From positions 186,001-250,000 of the forward strand of contig CAXYYO010000001.1 of the NCBI GenBank assembly GCA_964293305.1: DNA of 64,000 nt, read 5' to 3'. The stretch comes from CALAGJ01 sp964293305 (lineage in GTDB: Bacteria; Bacteroidota; Bacteroidia; Chitinophagales; Chitinophagaceae). The translations under genes and the position numbers were made by a program. The number at the start of each line of letters is the position of its first letter. Within the stretch, counting starts at the first letter, position 1. Below are positions 43,264 to 52,671 of the stretch, in pieces. A model generated the notes under the pieces. The model made no database searches and was not told the origin of the DNA. It saw nothing but the letters and a program-made list of their open reading frames with translations.

Positions 43264-43291
43264 GTAAAATGGTTGACTACAACCATTTTAC
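43264..43291. other. 12-bp perfect hairpin between fabI and tRNA-Leu
   Basis: GTAAAATGGTTG-ACTA-CAACCATTTTAC forms a perfect 12-bp stem with a 4-base loop. No T-run follows on either side, so it is not a typical terminator. Its role is unknown. The rest of the 340-bp gap (43122-43462) holds the fabI leader and the tRNA promoter. Confidence 0.5.
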
Positions 43292-43444
43292 ATCACAAAT
43301 AACAAAAAACATGCAAACTTTCCTTTGAATTCATATACCTGTTCGAAATCAATCGGTAAGGATATTAATGCGCTTTATGAAATATTACCTACAAAAAGAT
43401 TTTCGAAATTCGTTTCGGACACTCACTTTCTTCAATGATTCCCC

Positions 43445-43452
43445 TATTTTTG
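43445..43452 (+). promoter_or_regulatory. -7 box of the tRNA-Leu gene
   Basis: TATTTTTG followed by CGCCCC fits TAnnTTTG, 11 bases before the mature tRNA 5' end. The tRNA probably reads through to trigger factor, which begins 69 bases after the tRNA. Confidence 0.6.
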
Positions 43453-43462
43453 CGCCCCAATT

Positions 43463-43544
43463 GCGGATGTGGCGAAACTGGCAGACGCATCAGACTTAGG
43501 ATCTGACGCCGCGAGGCATGGGGGTTCGATTCCCTTCATCCGCA
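43463..43544 (+). tRNA. tRNA-Leu (anticodon TAG)
   Basis: The acceptor stem GCGGATG pairs with CATCCGC (43537-43543), discriminator A at 43544. The anticodon loop CTTAGGA holds TAG, the D-arm reads TGGCGAAACTGGCAGACGC, a long variable arm is present as in class II tRNAs, and the T-loop is GGTTCGATTCC. Eighty-two bases; no CCA is encoded. Confidence 0.95.
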
Positions 43545-43613
43545 CTTCAAAGCCACACTTTTATAGTGTGGCTATTTTTTAAAAATCGGGGCTTGGCCCA
43601 AAATTCTATCAGT

Positions 43614-44972
43614 ATGGCTACAATTACAAGAGAACAAATTGCCACATTAAACGATAAATTAATCGTTACACTTCATAAAGATGATTACCTACAATCTTTT
43701 GAAAAAAGTCTTAAAAATTATGCAAAAACTGCAAATATACCCGGCTTTAGAAAAGGACTTGTGCCAATAGGTATCGTAAAGAAAATGTATGGTAACAGTG
43801 TGTTCATTCAAGAGGTTTTAAATTCTGTTGAGAAAGAACTGAATAATTATGTTTCTCAAGAGAACTTAGAAATATTTGCACAACCACTTCCTTTGGATTC
43901 AGATGCACGCATGTTGGATATGAATAACCCAGGGGACTACATCTTTGCTTTTGAAATAGGTCTTAAACCTGCCATAAATATCAATTATAAAGATATTCAA
44001 CTAACTAAATATGTTGTTGCTGCTACTCCTGAAATGATTGAAGAAGAATTGAAGCATTTGCAAAAAAGACATGGAAAATTGGAAGATGTTGATTCCATTG
44101 CTGATGATGAAACGGTACTAAACCTAGCTATAATTGAGGTAGTGGCTGACGATGAGCATGCAGTACCAAAAGAATTTACCAACAGCTTGTTGCTCAAATA
44201 TTTTAATGAAAGTTTTAGACCCGGATTGATTGGTAAAAAGGTAGGAGATCATTTTACAACAAGTCTCAATGAAGCTTTTGATGAAAAGGAAAGGGATTGG
44301 TTAATAAAAGATTTAAATTTAGATGCTAATAATGAAGCCGATTTAGATAAACAATTTGAGTTCACTATAACAAAAGCAGGACTCATAAAACTTGCCGACT
44401 TCAATGAAGAATTTTTTGAGCAGGCATTTCCGGATAGAGGAATAAGCAGCGAAGCGGAACTACGCAATGCCCTAAAAATTGAGATTGAAAGCCACTATGA
44501 TGCTGCATCAAAAAATCAATTGAATGATCAAGTGTTTCATCATTTAACAGACCATACACCGATTGAATTACCTGAGATTTTTTTGAAACGCTGGATAAAA
44601 GAAGGCGGTGAAAAACAGCTTTCTGAGGAAGAAGCGGCTACTGAAATGCCAAAGTTTATAGATCAATTAAAATGGAATCTAATTAGCACGCAGCTATCCA
44701 AAGAGTTTGAAATAAATGTATCGCAGGAAGATATAAAGGCACAAGCAAAAAAACAGATAATGGCTTATATGCATTTGCCCTCTTCCCAGGAAACGCCATG
44801 GATGGATCAGTATGCCGATAACATGCTAAAGGATAAAAAGTTTCTTGAAAATACTTATTATGAACTGCAGGCAGAAAAAATGTTTGAAGCCATTGTAGCA
44901 AATGCACAAGTGTCCGAACAAAGTATTACTGCAGAGGCATTACAGGAAAAAATGCATCACCACCATCATTAA
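43614..44972 (+). CDS. tig: Trigger factor
   Basis: 452 residues from the ATG at 43614; a longer in-frame reading begins within the tRNA and is rejected. Trigger factor is the ribosome-bound chaperone with PPIase activity. The N-terminal ribosome-binding signature is IPGFRKGLVP (residues about 41-50), the middle domain has the DxIExELxxL-type segments, and the C-terminal domain is helical. The natural C-terminus ends in MHHHHH, an unusual His run coded at 44953-44970. A terminator follows. clpP/clpX, often next to tig, are absent. Confidence 0.93.
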   Translation: MATITREQIATLNDKLIVTLHKDDYLQSFEKSLKNYAKTANIPGFRKGLVPIGIVKKMYGNSVFIQEVLNSVEKELNNYVSQENLEIFAQPLPLDSDARMLDMNNPGDYIFAFEIGLKPAININYKDIQLTKYVVAATPEMIEEELKHLQKRHGKLEDVDSIADDETVLNLAIIEVVADDEHAVPKEFTNSLLLKYFNESFRPGLIGKKVGDHFTTSLNEAFDEKERDWLIKDLNLDANNEADLDKQFEFTITKAGLIKLADFNEEFFEQAFPDRGISSEAELRNALKIEIESHYDAASKNQLNDQVFHHLTDHTPIELPEIFLKRWIKEGGEKQLSEEEAATEMPKFIDQLKWNLISTQLSKEFEINVSQEDIKAQAKKQIMAYMHLPSSQETPWMDQYADNMLKDKKFLENTYYELQAEKMFEAIVANAQVSEQSITAEALQEKMHHHHH

Positions 44973-44982
44973 TATTTTTTCT

Positions 44983-45012
44983 AAACCGCTCTTTCAAAAG
45001 CGGTTTTTTTTA
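44983..45012 (+). terminator. Terminator of tig
   Basis: AAACCGCT and AGCGGTTT make an 8-bp stem with an 8-base loop, followed by TTTTT. Confidence 0.8.
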
Positions 45013-45110
45013 TGCACTAAACAATTAGAGTCATTTACTAATTTCAAACAGTTTTTAAGTTAGATGCATTTTTCAAAAGTATCTTGCGTTAGCAAAAAAT
45101 ATAATACCAG

Positions 45111-46307
45111 ATGACACATATAGGAATTATAAGAGAGGGGAAATCACCTGCGGACAACCGTGTTGCACTCACGCCAGCACAGTGTAGATGGTTACTAAAA
45201 AATATTGACTGCACCATTACAGTTCAGCCATCCCCTACAAGATGTTTTAAAGATGAAGAGTATGTACAGGGTGGCGTTATCCTTCAAGAAGATCTTAGCA
45301 ATTGTGATATTTTATTTGGCATCAAAGAAGTGCCAACTGCTATGCTGCTTAAAGGAAAGACCTATTTATTTTTTAGTCATACTATTAAAAAGCAGCCATA
45401 TAATAAGAAGCTTATGCAGGCCATGGTGGCTAATGATATTACTTTGATAGATTATGAATGCCTAAAACACAAAGATGGGCAAAGGATCATTGGATTTGGT
45501 TTTTTTGCTGGCATTGTTGGAGCACATAATGGCATATCGTGCTTTGGAAAAAGAACAGGCGCTTTTAATCTGACTAGGGTCTATAAACAAAAAGACTACG
45601 CACAGCTCATTCATGGATATTTTGGTCTAAAACTTCCACCCATCAAAATTGCTGTTACAGGCAGTGGACGGGTAGCTCACGGCATATTAGAGATTATGAA
45701 CCTGATGGATGTGCAGGAGGTAGAGCCTGATGAATACATATCTACACAATACGAATATCCAGTTTATGTTCATTTGAAAGGGGCAGATTTGTATGCACAT
45801 AAAAAGACAAAAGAATATAATCGCACTCATTTTCACAGCAATCCTTCAGAATATGAAAGCACATTTTCTAAGTATCTCCATCATACAGATATTTTAATGA
45901 ATGGTATTTTTTGGGATAAAGATGTTCCCCGCTTATTTGAGTTGGCAGATATAAAAAATCCTGAATTTAAAATGAACACCATCGCAGATATCACAGACGA
46001 TCAAGGTGGTAGTGTACCTTGTAATTTAGGTGATGGTACTATCGAAGATCCCGTATATGGGGTAAATCGATTCACCCTTGAAAAAACATTGCCTTTTGAT
46101 AAGGATAGTATCGACATGATGGCTGTAGGTAATCTTCCAAACGAACTGCCAAGGGATGCAAGTAGATTCTTTGGTGAGCAACTTATAAAATATATTTTGG
46201 GCGACATCATCAACGGTGGTAGCGATTTAATTGATAGAGCCACCATTTTAAAACAAGGCAAGCTTACCGATTCTTACACCTACCTTACTGACTATGCGGC
46301 TTTATAG
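45111..46307 (+). CDS. Saccharopine/alanine dehydrogenase-family NAD(P) oxidoreductase
   Basis: 398 residues. The N-terminal HIGIIREGKSPADNRVALTP is the AlaDh/PNT domain start (GIxxExxxxExRVALTP), followed by DILFGIKEVPTAMLLKGKTYLFFSHTIKKQPYN and DYECLKHKDGQRIIGFG. A Rossmann loop is visible as IAVTGSGRVAHGILEIM (residues about 182-198), then PCNLGDGTIEDPVYGVNR. This is the lysine-forming saccharopine dehydrogenase (LYS1-like) type. It is 152 bp ahead of dapB in the same direction, which suggests lysine metabolism, although DapB belongs to synthesis by the diaminopimelate route. The reaction is inferred from the family. Confidence 0.85.
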   Translation: MTHIGIIREGKSPADNRVALTPAQCRWLLKNIDCTITVQPSPTRCFKDEEYVQGGVILQEDLSNCDILFGIKEVPTAMLLKGKTYLFFSHTIKKQPYNKKLMQAMVANDITLIDYECLKHKDGQRIIGFGFFAGIVGAHNGISCFGKRTGAFNLTRVYKQKDYAQLIHGYFGLKLPPIKIAVTGSGRVAHGILEIMNLMDVQEVEPDEYISTQYEYPVYVHLKGADLYAHKKTKEYNRTHFHSNPSEYESTFSKYLHHTDILMNGIFWDKDVPRLFELADIKNPEFKMNTIADITDDQGGSVPCNLGDGTIEDPVYGVNRFTLEKTLPFDKDSIDMMAVGNLPNELPRDASRFFGEQLIKYILGDIINGGSDLIDRATILKQGKLTDSYTYLTDYAAL

Positions 46308-46459
46308 CGTATAGATTGAAATGTTTTTTATACACATTTTTGGCCGCATCTAGCGTCCATTGCATTTTATATGATGCAATACTTCATCTTTACGGACGAA
46401 CTGTTTTTGTTGATATTATTTAACACAGCAGGTTATTTTTTGAAATAAATCACATTTTA

Positions 46460-47176
46460 ATGAAGATTGCATTGATTGGTTATGGAAAAATGGGCAAAAC
46501 AATAGAATCAATTGCCCTGGAGAAAGGGCATGAAATCATTTTAAAAATTGACTTAGAAAATAAAGAACTATTTACTGTAGATAACCTTCAATTGGCTGAT
46601 GTTGCTATTGAGTTTACCGGCCCATTAAGTGCAGTTAGTAATATAAAGACATGCATTGAAGTAGGAGTACCCGTTGTGAGTGGCAGCACAGGTTGGTTGC
46701 AGCATTGGGATTTGGTTACTGAGCATTGCAAATTAAATAATGGCAGTTTACTGTATGCCAGTAATTTCAGTATTGGAGTCAATATTTTTTTTGCTCTAAA
46801 TAAATACCTAGCCAATCTCATGCACCAACACGTTGAATACAACCCTTCCATTCACGAAGTGCACCATACCCAAAAAAAAGACGCTCCAAGTGGCACTGCT
46901 ATTACTTTGGCAGAGCAAATTATAAGTCATCAAAAAAAATACACAAATTGGGTACATACAAGTAATGCATCAGAGCATGAATTGATGATAACCAGTGAGC
47001 GAACAGATCCTGCACCCGGTACACATACAATATCTTGGCATAGTGAAATAGATACCATTGAAATTAAACATGAGGCACATAGCCGCACAGGGTTTGCGCT
47101 TGGGGCTGTGCTGGCAGCTGAGTTTTTACACCATAAAAAAGGGATATATTCTATGAAAGATGTGCTTGGCTTTTAA
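46460..47176 (+). CDS. dapB: 4-hydroxy-tetrahydrodipicolinate reductase
   Basis: 238 residues. DapB reduces 4-hydroxy-tetrahydrodipicolinate in lysine/diaminopimelate synthesis. Visible motifs are the NAD(P) loop KIALIGYGKMGKTIES (residues 2-17), SGSTGW, ASNFSIGVN and the family signature EVHHTQKKDAPSGTA with the catalytic HH/K. It is a little shorter than E. coli DapB (273), as usual in Bacteroidota. It is 25 bp before the histidine kinase gene, so the three genes may overlap in transcription. Confidence 0.95.
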   Translation: MKIALIGYGKMGKTIESIALEKGHEIILKIDLENKELFTVDNLQLADVAIEFTGPLSAVSNIKTCIEVGVPVVSGSTGWLQHWDLVTEHCKLNNGSLLYASNFSIGVNIFFALNKYLANLMHQHVEYNPSIHEVHHTQKKDAPSGTAITLAEQIISHQKKYTNWVHTSNASEHELMITSERTDPAPGTHTISWHSEIDTIEIKHEAHSRTGFALGAVLAAEFLHHKKGIYSMKDVLGF

Positions 47177-47200
47177 GCACCTATAATCACTACAAGCATA

Positions 47201-49012
47201 ATGAAACTGCATTTTTATTTAATATTATTTTTCTGTTGTACACGACTTTGTATTGTTCAAGCGCAGCCAAATATTGATGACCTAAAGCAGATAATTATCA
47301 ATAGTAATACAACATACAAAGAAAAAATACAAGCCTACATAGAACTTGCTGGAAGCAATCAGTTGAAAAGTTTTGGAGATAATTTAAAATATGGATATGA
47401 GGGTATTTTTTATGCGGTCAATCATGCTGACACTGTAAGCAGGGGCATGATACTAAATAATATTGGTAAGGCACATTACTTTAATGCCGACTATGATAGT
47501 GCAAGTATTTACTACCAAAATGCAATACCATTATTGCAAAATCCAAATACTGAACTACAGCTTGCCGATGTATATAATAATATTGCTAAGCTCTATCGAA
47601 AACTAAAAAAACTCCCCACTGCACATCGATTTTATCAAAAAGCATTTGACATTTATACCAAACAAAAAAATGAAGATGGCATTGCCACTATATTCAATGA
47701 AGAAGGGGTGGTGTATGAGTATGAGGAAAACTATAATCAGGCTATAAAAAATTATATGGCTTCGCTAAAGTTGAGGGAGCGCATGCAGGATTCAGTAGGT
47801 ATTGGATATTCACTCAATTTTATAGGTGGTGTTTTTGCGATGATGCAAAATTTTGATGAGGCAATTAAATATAATATGCGAGCACTTCGCATTCGTGAAT
47901 TGTTGAAGGATAGTTTTGCTATTGCACTATCATACTCAGATATAGGGGCCATTTATGCCATACAGGAAAATTTCAATAGTGCACATCAATACCTTGAGCA
48001 AAGTAATCAATTTGCAAGGGCAATAAGATATCCTGACCTTATACTGACCAATCTCAAACAGCTTTCGGATGTAGCATTTGATGAAAATAAATTTGATCAG
48101 GCATATAGCTATCAAAAAGAATATATACTTATTAAAGATTCAATCTATCAAAGTGAATCAAGTAAACAATTGGAAGATTTTGCTGCCAGATATCAAACAG
48201 CGGAAAAGGAAAAACTGATACAAGAGCAGGAGTTTGCCATATCAAGACGAAATTATTGGATTGCGGGAATTATTGCAGTATTTATACTTTGTTTTTTATT
48301 AAGCTATTCTTGGTATAAGCGTTATAAACTCAAGCAGGCATCAATGCTGCAGCATGAAAGGATGGAGCAAAGGGCTTTGGCTGCGCAAAATATTATAGAA
48401 GCAGAAGAAAAGGAACGAAGGCGTATAGCTTCAGAACTGCATGATGGAGTAGGTCAAACCATGAGTGCAGCCAGTATGAATCTCTCAGTTTTAAAAGATG
48501 GTTTGCAGACAACGGATGAAAACAATAAGGTACTCATTAATAAAGTACATGCAATGGTCAATGATAGTTGCCACGAAATTAGAATGGTATCTCATAACCT
48601 GATGCCACATGCCCTAAATGACAAAAATCTATCCTTAGCGGTAAAAGATTTTACCTCAAAAATTGATTCCGGGGTGCTACCCATATATTTACATGCCGAG
48701 GGGTTTGATGATAAAACAGTTACACCCACAGAATCTGTACTTTATAGGGTAATACAAGAAATTGTTAATAATGTACTCAAACATGCTAGGGCAAAGCGAT
48801 TGGATATAAGTTTGATTAAAACAAATAGAAGCATAGAAGTAATTATGGAAGATGATGGTATAGGTTTTGATTTAACAGTAACATCACAAAAAACTGGTTT
48901 GGGTTTGCAAAATATACAGAGCCGTATAGAATGGCTGCAAGGACAAGTAGAATGGGATACTGCACCAGGTCGGGGTACAGTGGTGTCCATATTCATTCCA
49001 TTAAAGTTTTAA
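47201..49012 (+). CDS. TPR-containing sensor histidine kinase (HisKA_3, NarL-class)
   Basis: 603 residues. A signal peptide (1-22) is followed by a periplasmic TPR domain (about residues 80-320, repeats such as MILNNIGKAHYFNADYDSASIYYQNAI and YSLNFIGGVFAMMQNFDEAIKYNMRAL), one membrane segment at 352-372 (WIAGIIAVFILCFLLSYSWY) and a cytoplasmic kinase. The HisKA_3 box EKERRRIASELHDGVGQ has phospho-acceptor His414, and the ATPase domain has EIVNNVLKHA, DDGIGFD and GLGLQNIQSR. It pairs with the response regulator 86 bp downstream. The signal sensed through the TPRs is unknown; this is a common Bacteroidota arrangement. Confidence 0.92.
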   Translation: MKLHFYLILFFCCTRLCIVQAQPNIDDLKQIIINSNTTYKEKIQAYIELAGSNQLKSFGDNLKYGYEGIFYAVNHADTVSRGMILNNIGKAHYFNADYDSASIYYQNAIPLLQNPNTELQLADVYNNIAKLYRKLKKLPTAHRFYQKAFDIYTKQKNEDGIATIFNEEGVVYEYEENYNQAIKNYMASLKLRERMQDSVGIGYSLNFIGGVFAMMQNFDEAIKYNMRALRIRELLKDSFAIALSYSDIGAIYAIQENFNSAHQYLEQSNQFARAIRYPDLILTNLKQLSDVAFDENKFDQAYSYQKEYILIKDSIYQSESSKQLEDFAARYQTAEKEKLIQEQEFAISRRNYWIAGIIAVFILCFLLSYSWYKRYKLKQASMLQHERMEQRALAAQNIIEAEEKERRRIASELHDGVGQTMSAASMNLSVLKDGLQTTDENNKVLINKVHAMVNDSCHEIRMVSHNLMPHALNDKNLSLAVKDFTSKIDSGVLPIYLHAEGFDDKTVTPTESVLYRVIQEIVNNVLKHARAKRLDISLIKTNRSIEVIMEDDGIGFDLTVTSQKTGLGLQNIQSRIEWLQGQVEWDTAPGRGTVVSIFIPLKF

Positions 49013-49098
49013 CAAAAAATCGTTGTATGAAGTTATGTAAAAAGAGTTAAGTTGAATCCTGTATCCAAAAATAATAGAGCATTTAAAATCTTATCCAA

Positions 49099-49740
49099 AT
49101 GAATCCAATTCGTATAGCTATTACAGATGATCACCAAATAATAATTGATGGTCTTATTTCTTTATTAGATCATCACAAAATTGAAGTAGTTTATTATACA
49201 ACAAGCCCGGTTGATATGTTAGATAAACTGGATTCAATTACAATTGATGTGCTACTTACTGATATCATGATGGAAGGTCTAACAGGACAACAACTTGCAA
49301 AAGCAGTAAGAAAAAAATTTCCTCATATCCGCATCCTTGCTTTAAGTATGAGTGGAAAAGGGGATATTGTAGATGAAATGATTCAAGATGCAGATATAGC
49401 AGGTTATGTACTAAAAAATATAGGTAAAGCTGAATTGATACAAGCTATTGAAACGGTGGCAGCAGGCGGATTTTATTTTAGTGATGAAGTTTTAAAAGCG
49501 TTAGATAGAACGCTTCATTTACAGAAAGAAAATGAAAGTACCCATCTAACGCCACGAGAAATTGAAGTGATAACTTTAATGGAAAAAGAGATGGCAAATA
49601 AAGAAATTGCCGATACACTTTATATTAGTGAAAGAACAGTGGAAACCCATCGTAAAAATATTTTCCGAAAAACAAAAACGAATAGTGTTGTAGGGCTCAT
49701 CAAATATGCTTATGAACATAAAATAATAGAGCTCACCTAG
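49099..49740 (+). CDS. NarL/FixJ family response regulator
   Basis: 213 residues. The receiver domain spans residues 1-125 with acidic pocket ITDDHQ, phosphoryl-acceptor Asp55 (VLLTDIMMEG) and a Lys in VLKNIGKAELIQAI. The LuxR-type HTH is at residues 145-210 (LTPREIEVITLMEKEMANKEIADTLYISERTVETHRKNIFRKT). It is the partner of the preceding kinase by position and class. Regulated genes are unknown. The rnpB gene is convergent directly after it. Confidence 0.94.
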   Translation: MNPIRIAITDDHQIIIDGLISLLDHHKIEVVYYTTSPVDMLDKLDSITIDVLLTDIMMEGLTGQQLAKAVRKKFPHIRILALSMSGKGDIVDEMIQDADIAGYVLKNIGKAELIQAIETVAAGGFYFSDEVLKALDRTLHLQKENESTHLTPREIEVITLMEKEMANKEIADTLYISERTVETHRKNIFRKTKTNSVVGLIKYAYEHKIIELT

Positions 49741-49771
49741 ATCGTCATTTCTTAATCAATATTTCCCAAAA

Positions 49772-50127
49772 AGCTACAAATCCCGTAAGCCGGATTCTGT
49801 TTTAAACCATCATTTATCTGGCCATTACATTACTGTAATGATCTTGCTGCCTACCCTGGAATCCTGCCTAAGCATTAGGCGGGCCGCCTTCAAAGACTCC
49901 TGTATTTGGCATTGCAGCGCCCAAGGTTTACCCCTATCTAAAGTTACCAATAGATACCGTAAGCTTTTACCTCACATTTTCACCTTTACCCTGCATGGCA
50001 GAGCAGTTATTTTCTGTGGCACTATCTTCTTTATAAATAAAGACCGGCCATTAACCGGTGGGCTGCCCTTTGCTGTCCGGACTTTCCTCATTCTGCGTAG
50101 CAGAAAGCGATAGTACAGATTTGTAGC
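49772..50127 (-). ncRNA. rnpB: RNase P RNA (class A)
   Basis: Read on the minus strand, 356 nt. It begins with GCTACAAATC and ends with GATTTGTAGC, which pair as P1. The conserved core follows the family: GAGGAAAGTCCGGAC (5' side), GTGCCACAGAAAATAAC, GGTAAAGGTGAAA, GTAAACC, the GGCGGCCCGCCTAA region, AGGGTAGGCAGCAAGA and the 3' ACAGAATCCGGCTTACGGG. RNase P trims tRNA 5' ends. Open frames across it on both strands are not genes. A possible promoter lies at 50131-50158 on the minus strand (TTG, then TATCTTTAC). Confidence 0.93.
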
Positions 50128-50547
50128 AATGTAAAGATATGAATCATAGATATCCAATTAAAAATTTTTCGTTAGGAGTTATCAAAAGACTATGTTGATT
50201 AGGTAAAACTTTTCCACCTCTTTTTTCAACAAAAAATAACCTATTTTTCATGGTCAAGTATCGCCACCTCATCCTTGCCATTTCATACGGTTTTTTTGTT
50301 TATAATGGCTGACTACTATACTTATTATAATAGCAGTTTTAATTCCTGCTATTTTATAAATCTGTACTCATTTTTATGATGGTGAAAGCATGGCCAATTC
50401 TCCAAAAAATTAAACTATAAAAATAATGTTGTATTGCAAGTTGATTTCATTTTTTCAGTAATAAAGTATGCTTTGGATTAACATATTTTCCCTAAACTTT
50501 TTTTAGTAACTTTTATTCCTTTTATTTGTTAATACAAAAAATATTAC
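50128..50547. other. Intergenic region between rnpB and ferritin
   Basis: About 420 bp of AT-rich sequence with no gene or recognised RNA. It carries the rnpB promoter near its left end and presumably the ferritin promoter at the right. No Fur box-like site was recognised by eye. Confidence 0.4.
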
Positions 50548-51054
50548 ATGTTATCTAAGTCAATTGCAGATGCGCTCAATAACCAAATTCAAATGGAATC
50601 TGAAAGTAGCCAAGCATATTTGGCCATGGCCAGTTGGGCAGAAATACAACCTGGTCTTGAAGGTGTTTCTTCTTTCTTTTATACACAAAGTGAAGAGGAG
50701 AGAATGCACATGCTCAAACTCATGAAGTTTATAAACGAAAGAGGCGGTTTTGCTATGGTGCCATCTTTGGAGCAACCCATTCTAACTTTCCCATCTCTAA
50801 AAAAACTTTTTGAGGAATTTCTCAAGCATGAGTTAAAAGTAAGTGATAGTATAAATGAGTTGGTACATATTTCATTGCAAGAAAAAGATTATGCAACTCA
50901 CAATTTTTTACAGTGGTATGTAAATGAACAAATGGAAGAAGAGCGTACTGCCAGAAACCTAAATGATAAGCTTGAATTGATTGGAGAAGATAAAAGTGGC
51001 CTTTACCTTTTTGACAGAGATATCATGAGTAACAGTGGGAACGAAAAAAAGTAA
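50548..51054 (+). CDS. Non-haem ferritin (FtnA-type)
   Basis: 168 residues, iron storage protein forming a 24-mer with ferroxidase sites. The ligands of the FtnA ferroxidase centre are visible: Glu17 (QMESESSQAYLAMASW), Glu51 and His54 in SEEERMHMLKL, a mid-helix Glu in EFLKHELKVS and a late Gln/Glu in NEQMEEERTARNL. The length matches bacterial FtnA (165). It stands alone with a short gap to the GH13 gene. Start ATG at 50548. Confidence 0.92.
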   Translation: MLSKSIADALNNQIQMESESSQAYLAMASWAEIQPGLEGVSSFFYTQSEEERMHMLKLMKFINERGGFAMVPSLEQPILTFPSLKKLFEEFLKHELKVSDSINELVHISLQEKDYATHNFLQWYVNEQMEEERTARNLNDKLELIGEDKSGLYLFDRDIMSNSGNEKK

Positions 51055-51135
51055 ATTATTCCACCTTCGGTGAATGAGGAAGATGGAGTAAACCTTAATT
51101 CGATGCTTATTTGAGTAGAATAATTATAAATTTAA

Positions 51136-52506
51136 ATGAATCAAATCAAATCTTTTTTTGGTACACTAACCTTATGTATGTTTTTCGCCTGTAATAGTGG
51201 AACAAATGAAATTACAGACATTCAATCTGGAGCAAATGAAATTGATGGGCATCCGGATTGGATTATGCAGGGAAATATTTATGAAGTAAACATAAGGCAA
51301 TATACCCCTGAAGGTACATTTAATGCTTTCCAAACACACCTCACACGTTTAAAAGAAATGGGTGTGCAAACTTTATGGTTTATGCCTATTAATCCAATAA
51401 GCATAACAGATAGAAAAGGTACTTTGGGAAGTTATTATGCGGTATCTGATTATACCTCCATCAATCCAGAATACGGCACATTAGAAGATTGGAAGAAGCT
51501 AATAAAAAAATGTCATGAATTGGGGTTCAAGGTTATTATTGATTGGGTGCCCAACCACACTGGTGGAGATCATCACTGGCTTAGTTCCCATCCTGATTTT
51601 TATGTAAAAGACCCCAAAACGGGCAAGGCGGTTTCTCAGTACGACTGGACAGATACACGAAAACTAAATTATAAAAATCCAGCATTACAGGATAGCATGA
51701 TTGCCTGCTTAAAATATTGGATCCAAGAAACCGATATCGATGGATATAGGTGTGACGTAGCCGGGGAAGTGCCCGATGAGTTTTGGAAGAAATGTATTCC
51801 CGAACTAAAGAAAATGAAAAATATTTTCATGCTGGCAGAAGGGGATAAGCCTTCACTTTCAGTGGATGGGTTTGATGCAACTTATGCATGGCCGGAATTT
51901 GCCATGATGAAAAAAATAGCTAATGGAGAAAGACCAGTATTTGCTTTAGATAGCGTTATCATGCTTACAAATAATAACTTCCCTTCAAATAAACTGATTA
52001 TGTATTTCACCAGTAATCATGATGAAAATACATGGAATAAAGCAGACTATGGCACTATGCCAGGTACTATTCATGCGCCATTTGCAGTGCTTACTCAGAC
52101 TATTGGAAATAGCATCCCACTTATATACAGTGGTCAGGAAGAGCCATTTTTAGATAGCCTCAGTTTCTTCTATAAAGATACCATCAACTTTAGCACTTTT
52201 AGCCGTGCACCATTCTATAAAACTTTACTTGAACTGCGTAAAAGAAATGATGCATTATCAGGAAATGCAGCTTTTACAAAATTGAAAACAGGTAAAGATG
52301 ATTTGATATATGCCTATGTGCGCAAAGGTCTCAAAAATAAAATATTAGTTTTACTAAACCTTAGTAATCAACCTGGAAATTTTTCCATAAATACAAATGA
52401 ATTTGAAGGTAATGCCAAAAATGTTTTTACTGGTTTTTCTTCAGATTTCACGAAAGGCGAGCAATATAATTTGCCGGCTTGGGGATATGAAATATGGGAA
52501 CAGTAA
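51136..52506 (+). CDS. Alpha-amylase family (GH13) lipoprotein
   Basis: 456 residues. A lipoprotein signal (LTLCMFFAC, Cys19) points to a membrane-anchored enzyme. The (beta/alpha)8 barrel has the GH13 conserved regions: DWVPNHTG (region I, residues 136-143), GYRCDVAGEVP with nucleophile Asp207, FMLAEGD with acid/base Glu235 and FTSNHDENTW with Asp296. A C-terminal beta domain follows. It would cut or transfer alpha-1,4-glucans at the cell surface or in the periplasm. GYRCDVA instead of GFRxDAA is a normal variant. It could work with the GH31 enzyme at 20836; this is inference. Confidence 0.92.
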   Translation: MNQIKSFFGTLTLCMFFACNSGTNEITDIQSGANEIDGHPDWIMQGNIYEVNIRQYTPEGTFNAFQTHLTRLKEMGVQTLWFMPINPISITDRKGTLGSYYAVSDYTSINPEYGTLEDWKKLIKKCHELGFKVIIDWVPNHTGGDHHWLSSHPDFYVKDPKTGKAVSQYDWTDTRKLNYKNPALQDSMIACLKYWIQETDIDGYRCDVAGEVPDEFWKKCIPELKKMKNIFMLAEGDKPSLSVDGFDATYAWPEFAMMKKIANGERPVFALDSVIMLTNNNFPSNKLIMYFTSNHDENTWNKADYGTMPGTIHAPFAVLTQTIGNSIPLIYSGQEEPFLDSLSFFYKDTINFSTFSRAPFYKTLLELRKRNDALSGNAAFTKLKTGKDDLIYAYVRKGLKNKILVLLNLSNQPGNFSINTNEFEGNAKNVFTGFSSDFTKGEQYNLPAWGYEIWEQ

Positions 52507-52618
52507 ATGATATAATTTGCCTATGAATTTTATCATTTAGAATTGGTGCCTTGCTGATAAATGCAATTTTCATTATCTATGGAATTCATGCATTTATTAT
52601 TCTCCATCATTCTATTTT

Positions 52619-52651
52619 TTGGAAATACCCTATAGAAAATCCTTAGCTTTG
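52619..52651 (+). promoter_or_regulatory. Promoter of ndk
   Basis: TAGCTTTG (52644-52651) followed by CGGCGC fits TAnnTTTG, with a TTG at 52619-52621 about 22 bases upstream. The ATG follows 20 bases after the box. Confidence 0.65.
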
Positions 52652-52671
52652 CGGCGCAAAAAAAATATATC

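Noticed and set aside
43518..43613. Longer N-terminal reading of trigger factor starting inside the tRNA-Leu gene
   Set aside because: The first part lies in the tRNA and intervening spacer and the conserved trigger factor sequence begins at the ATG at 43614.
49838..50157. Open reading frames on both strands across 49838-50157
   Set aside because: They lie inside the RNase P RNA; none resembles a protein family.
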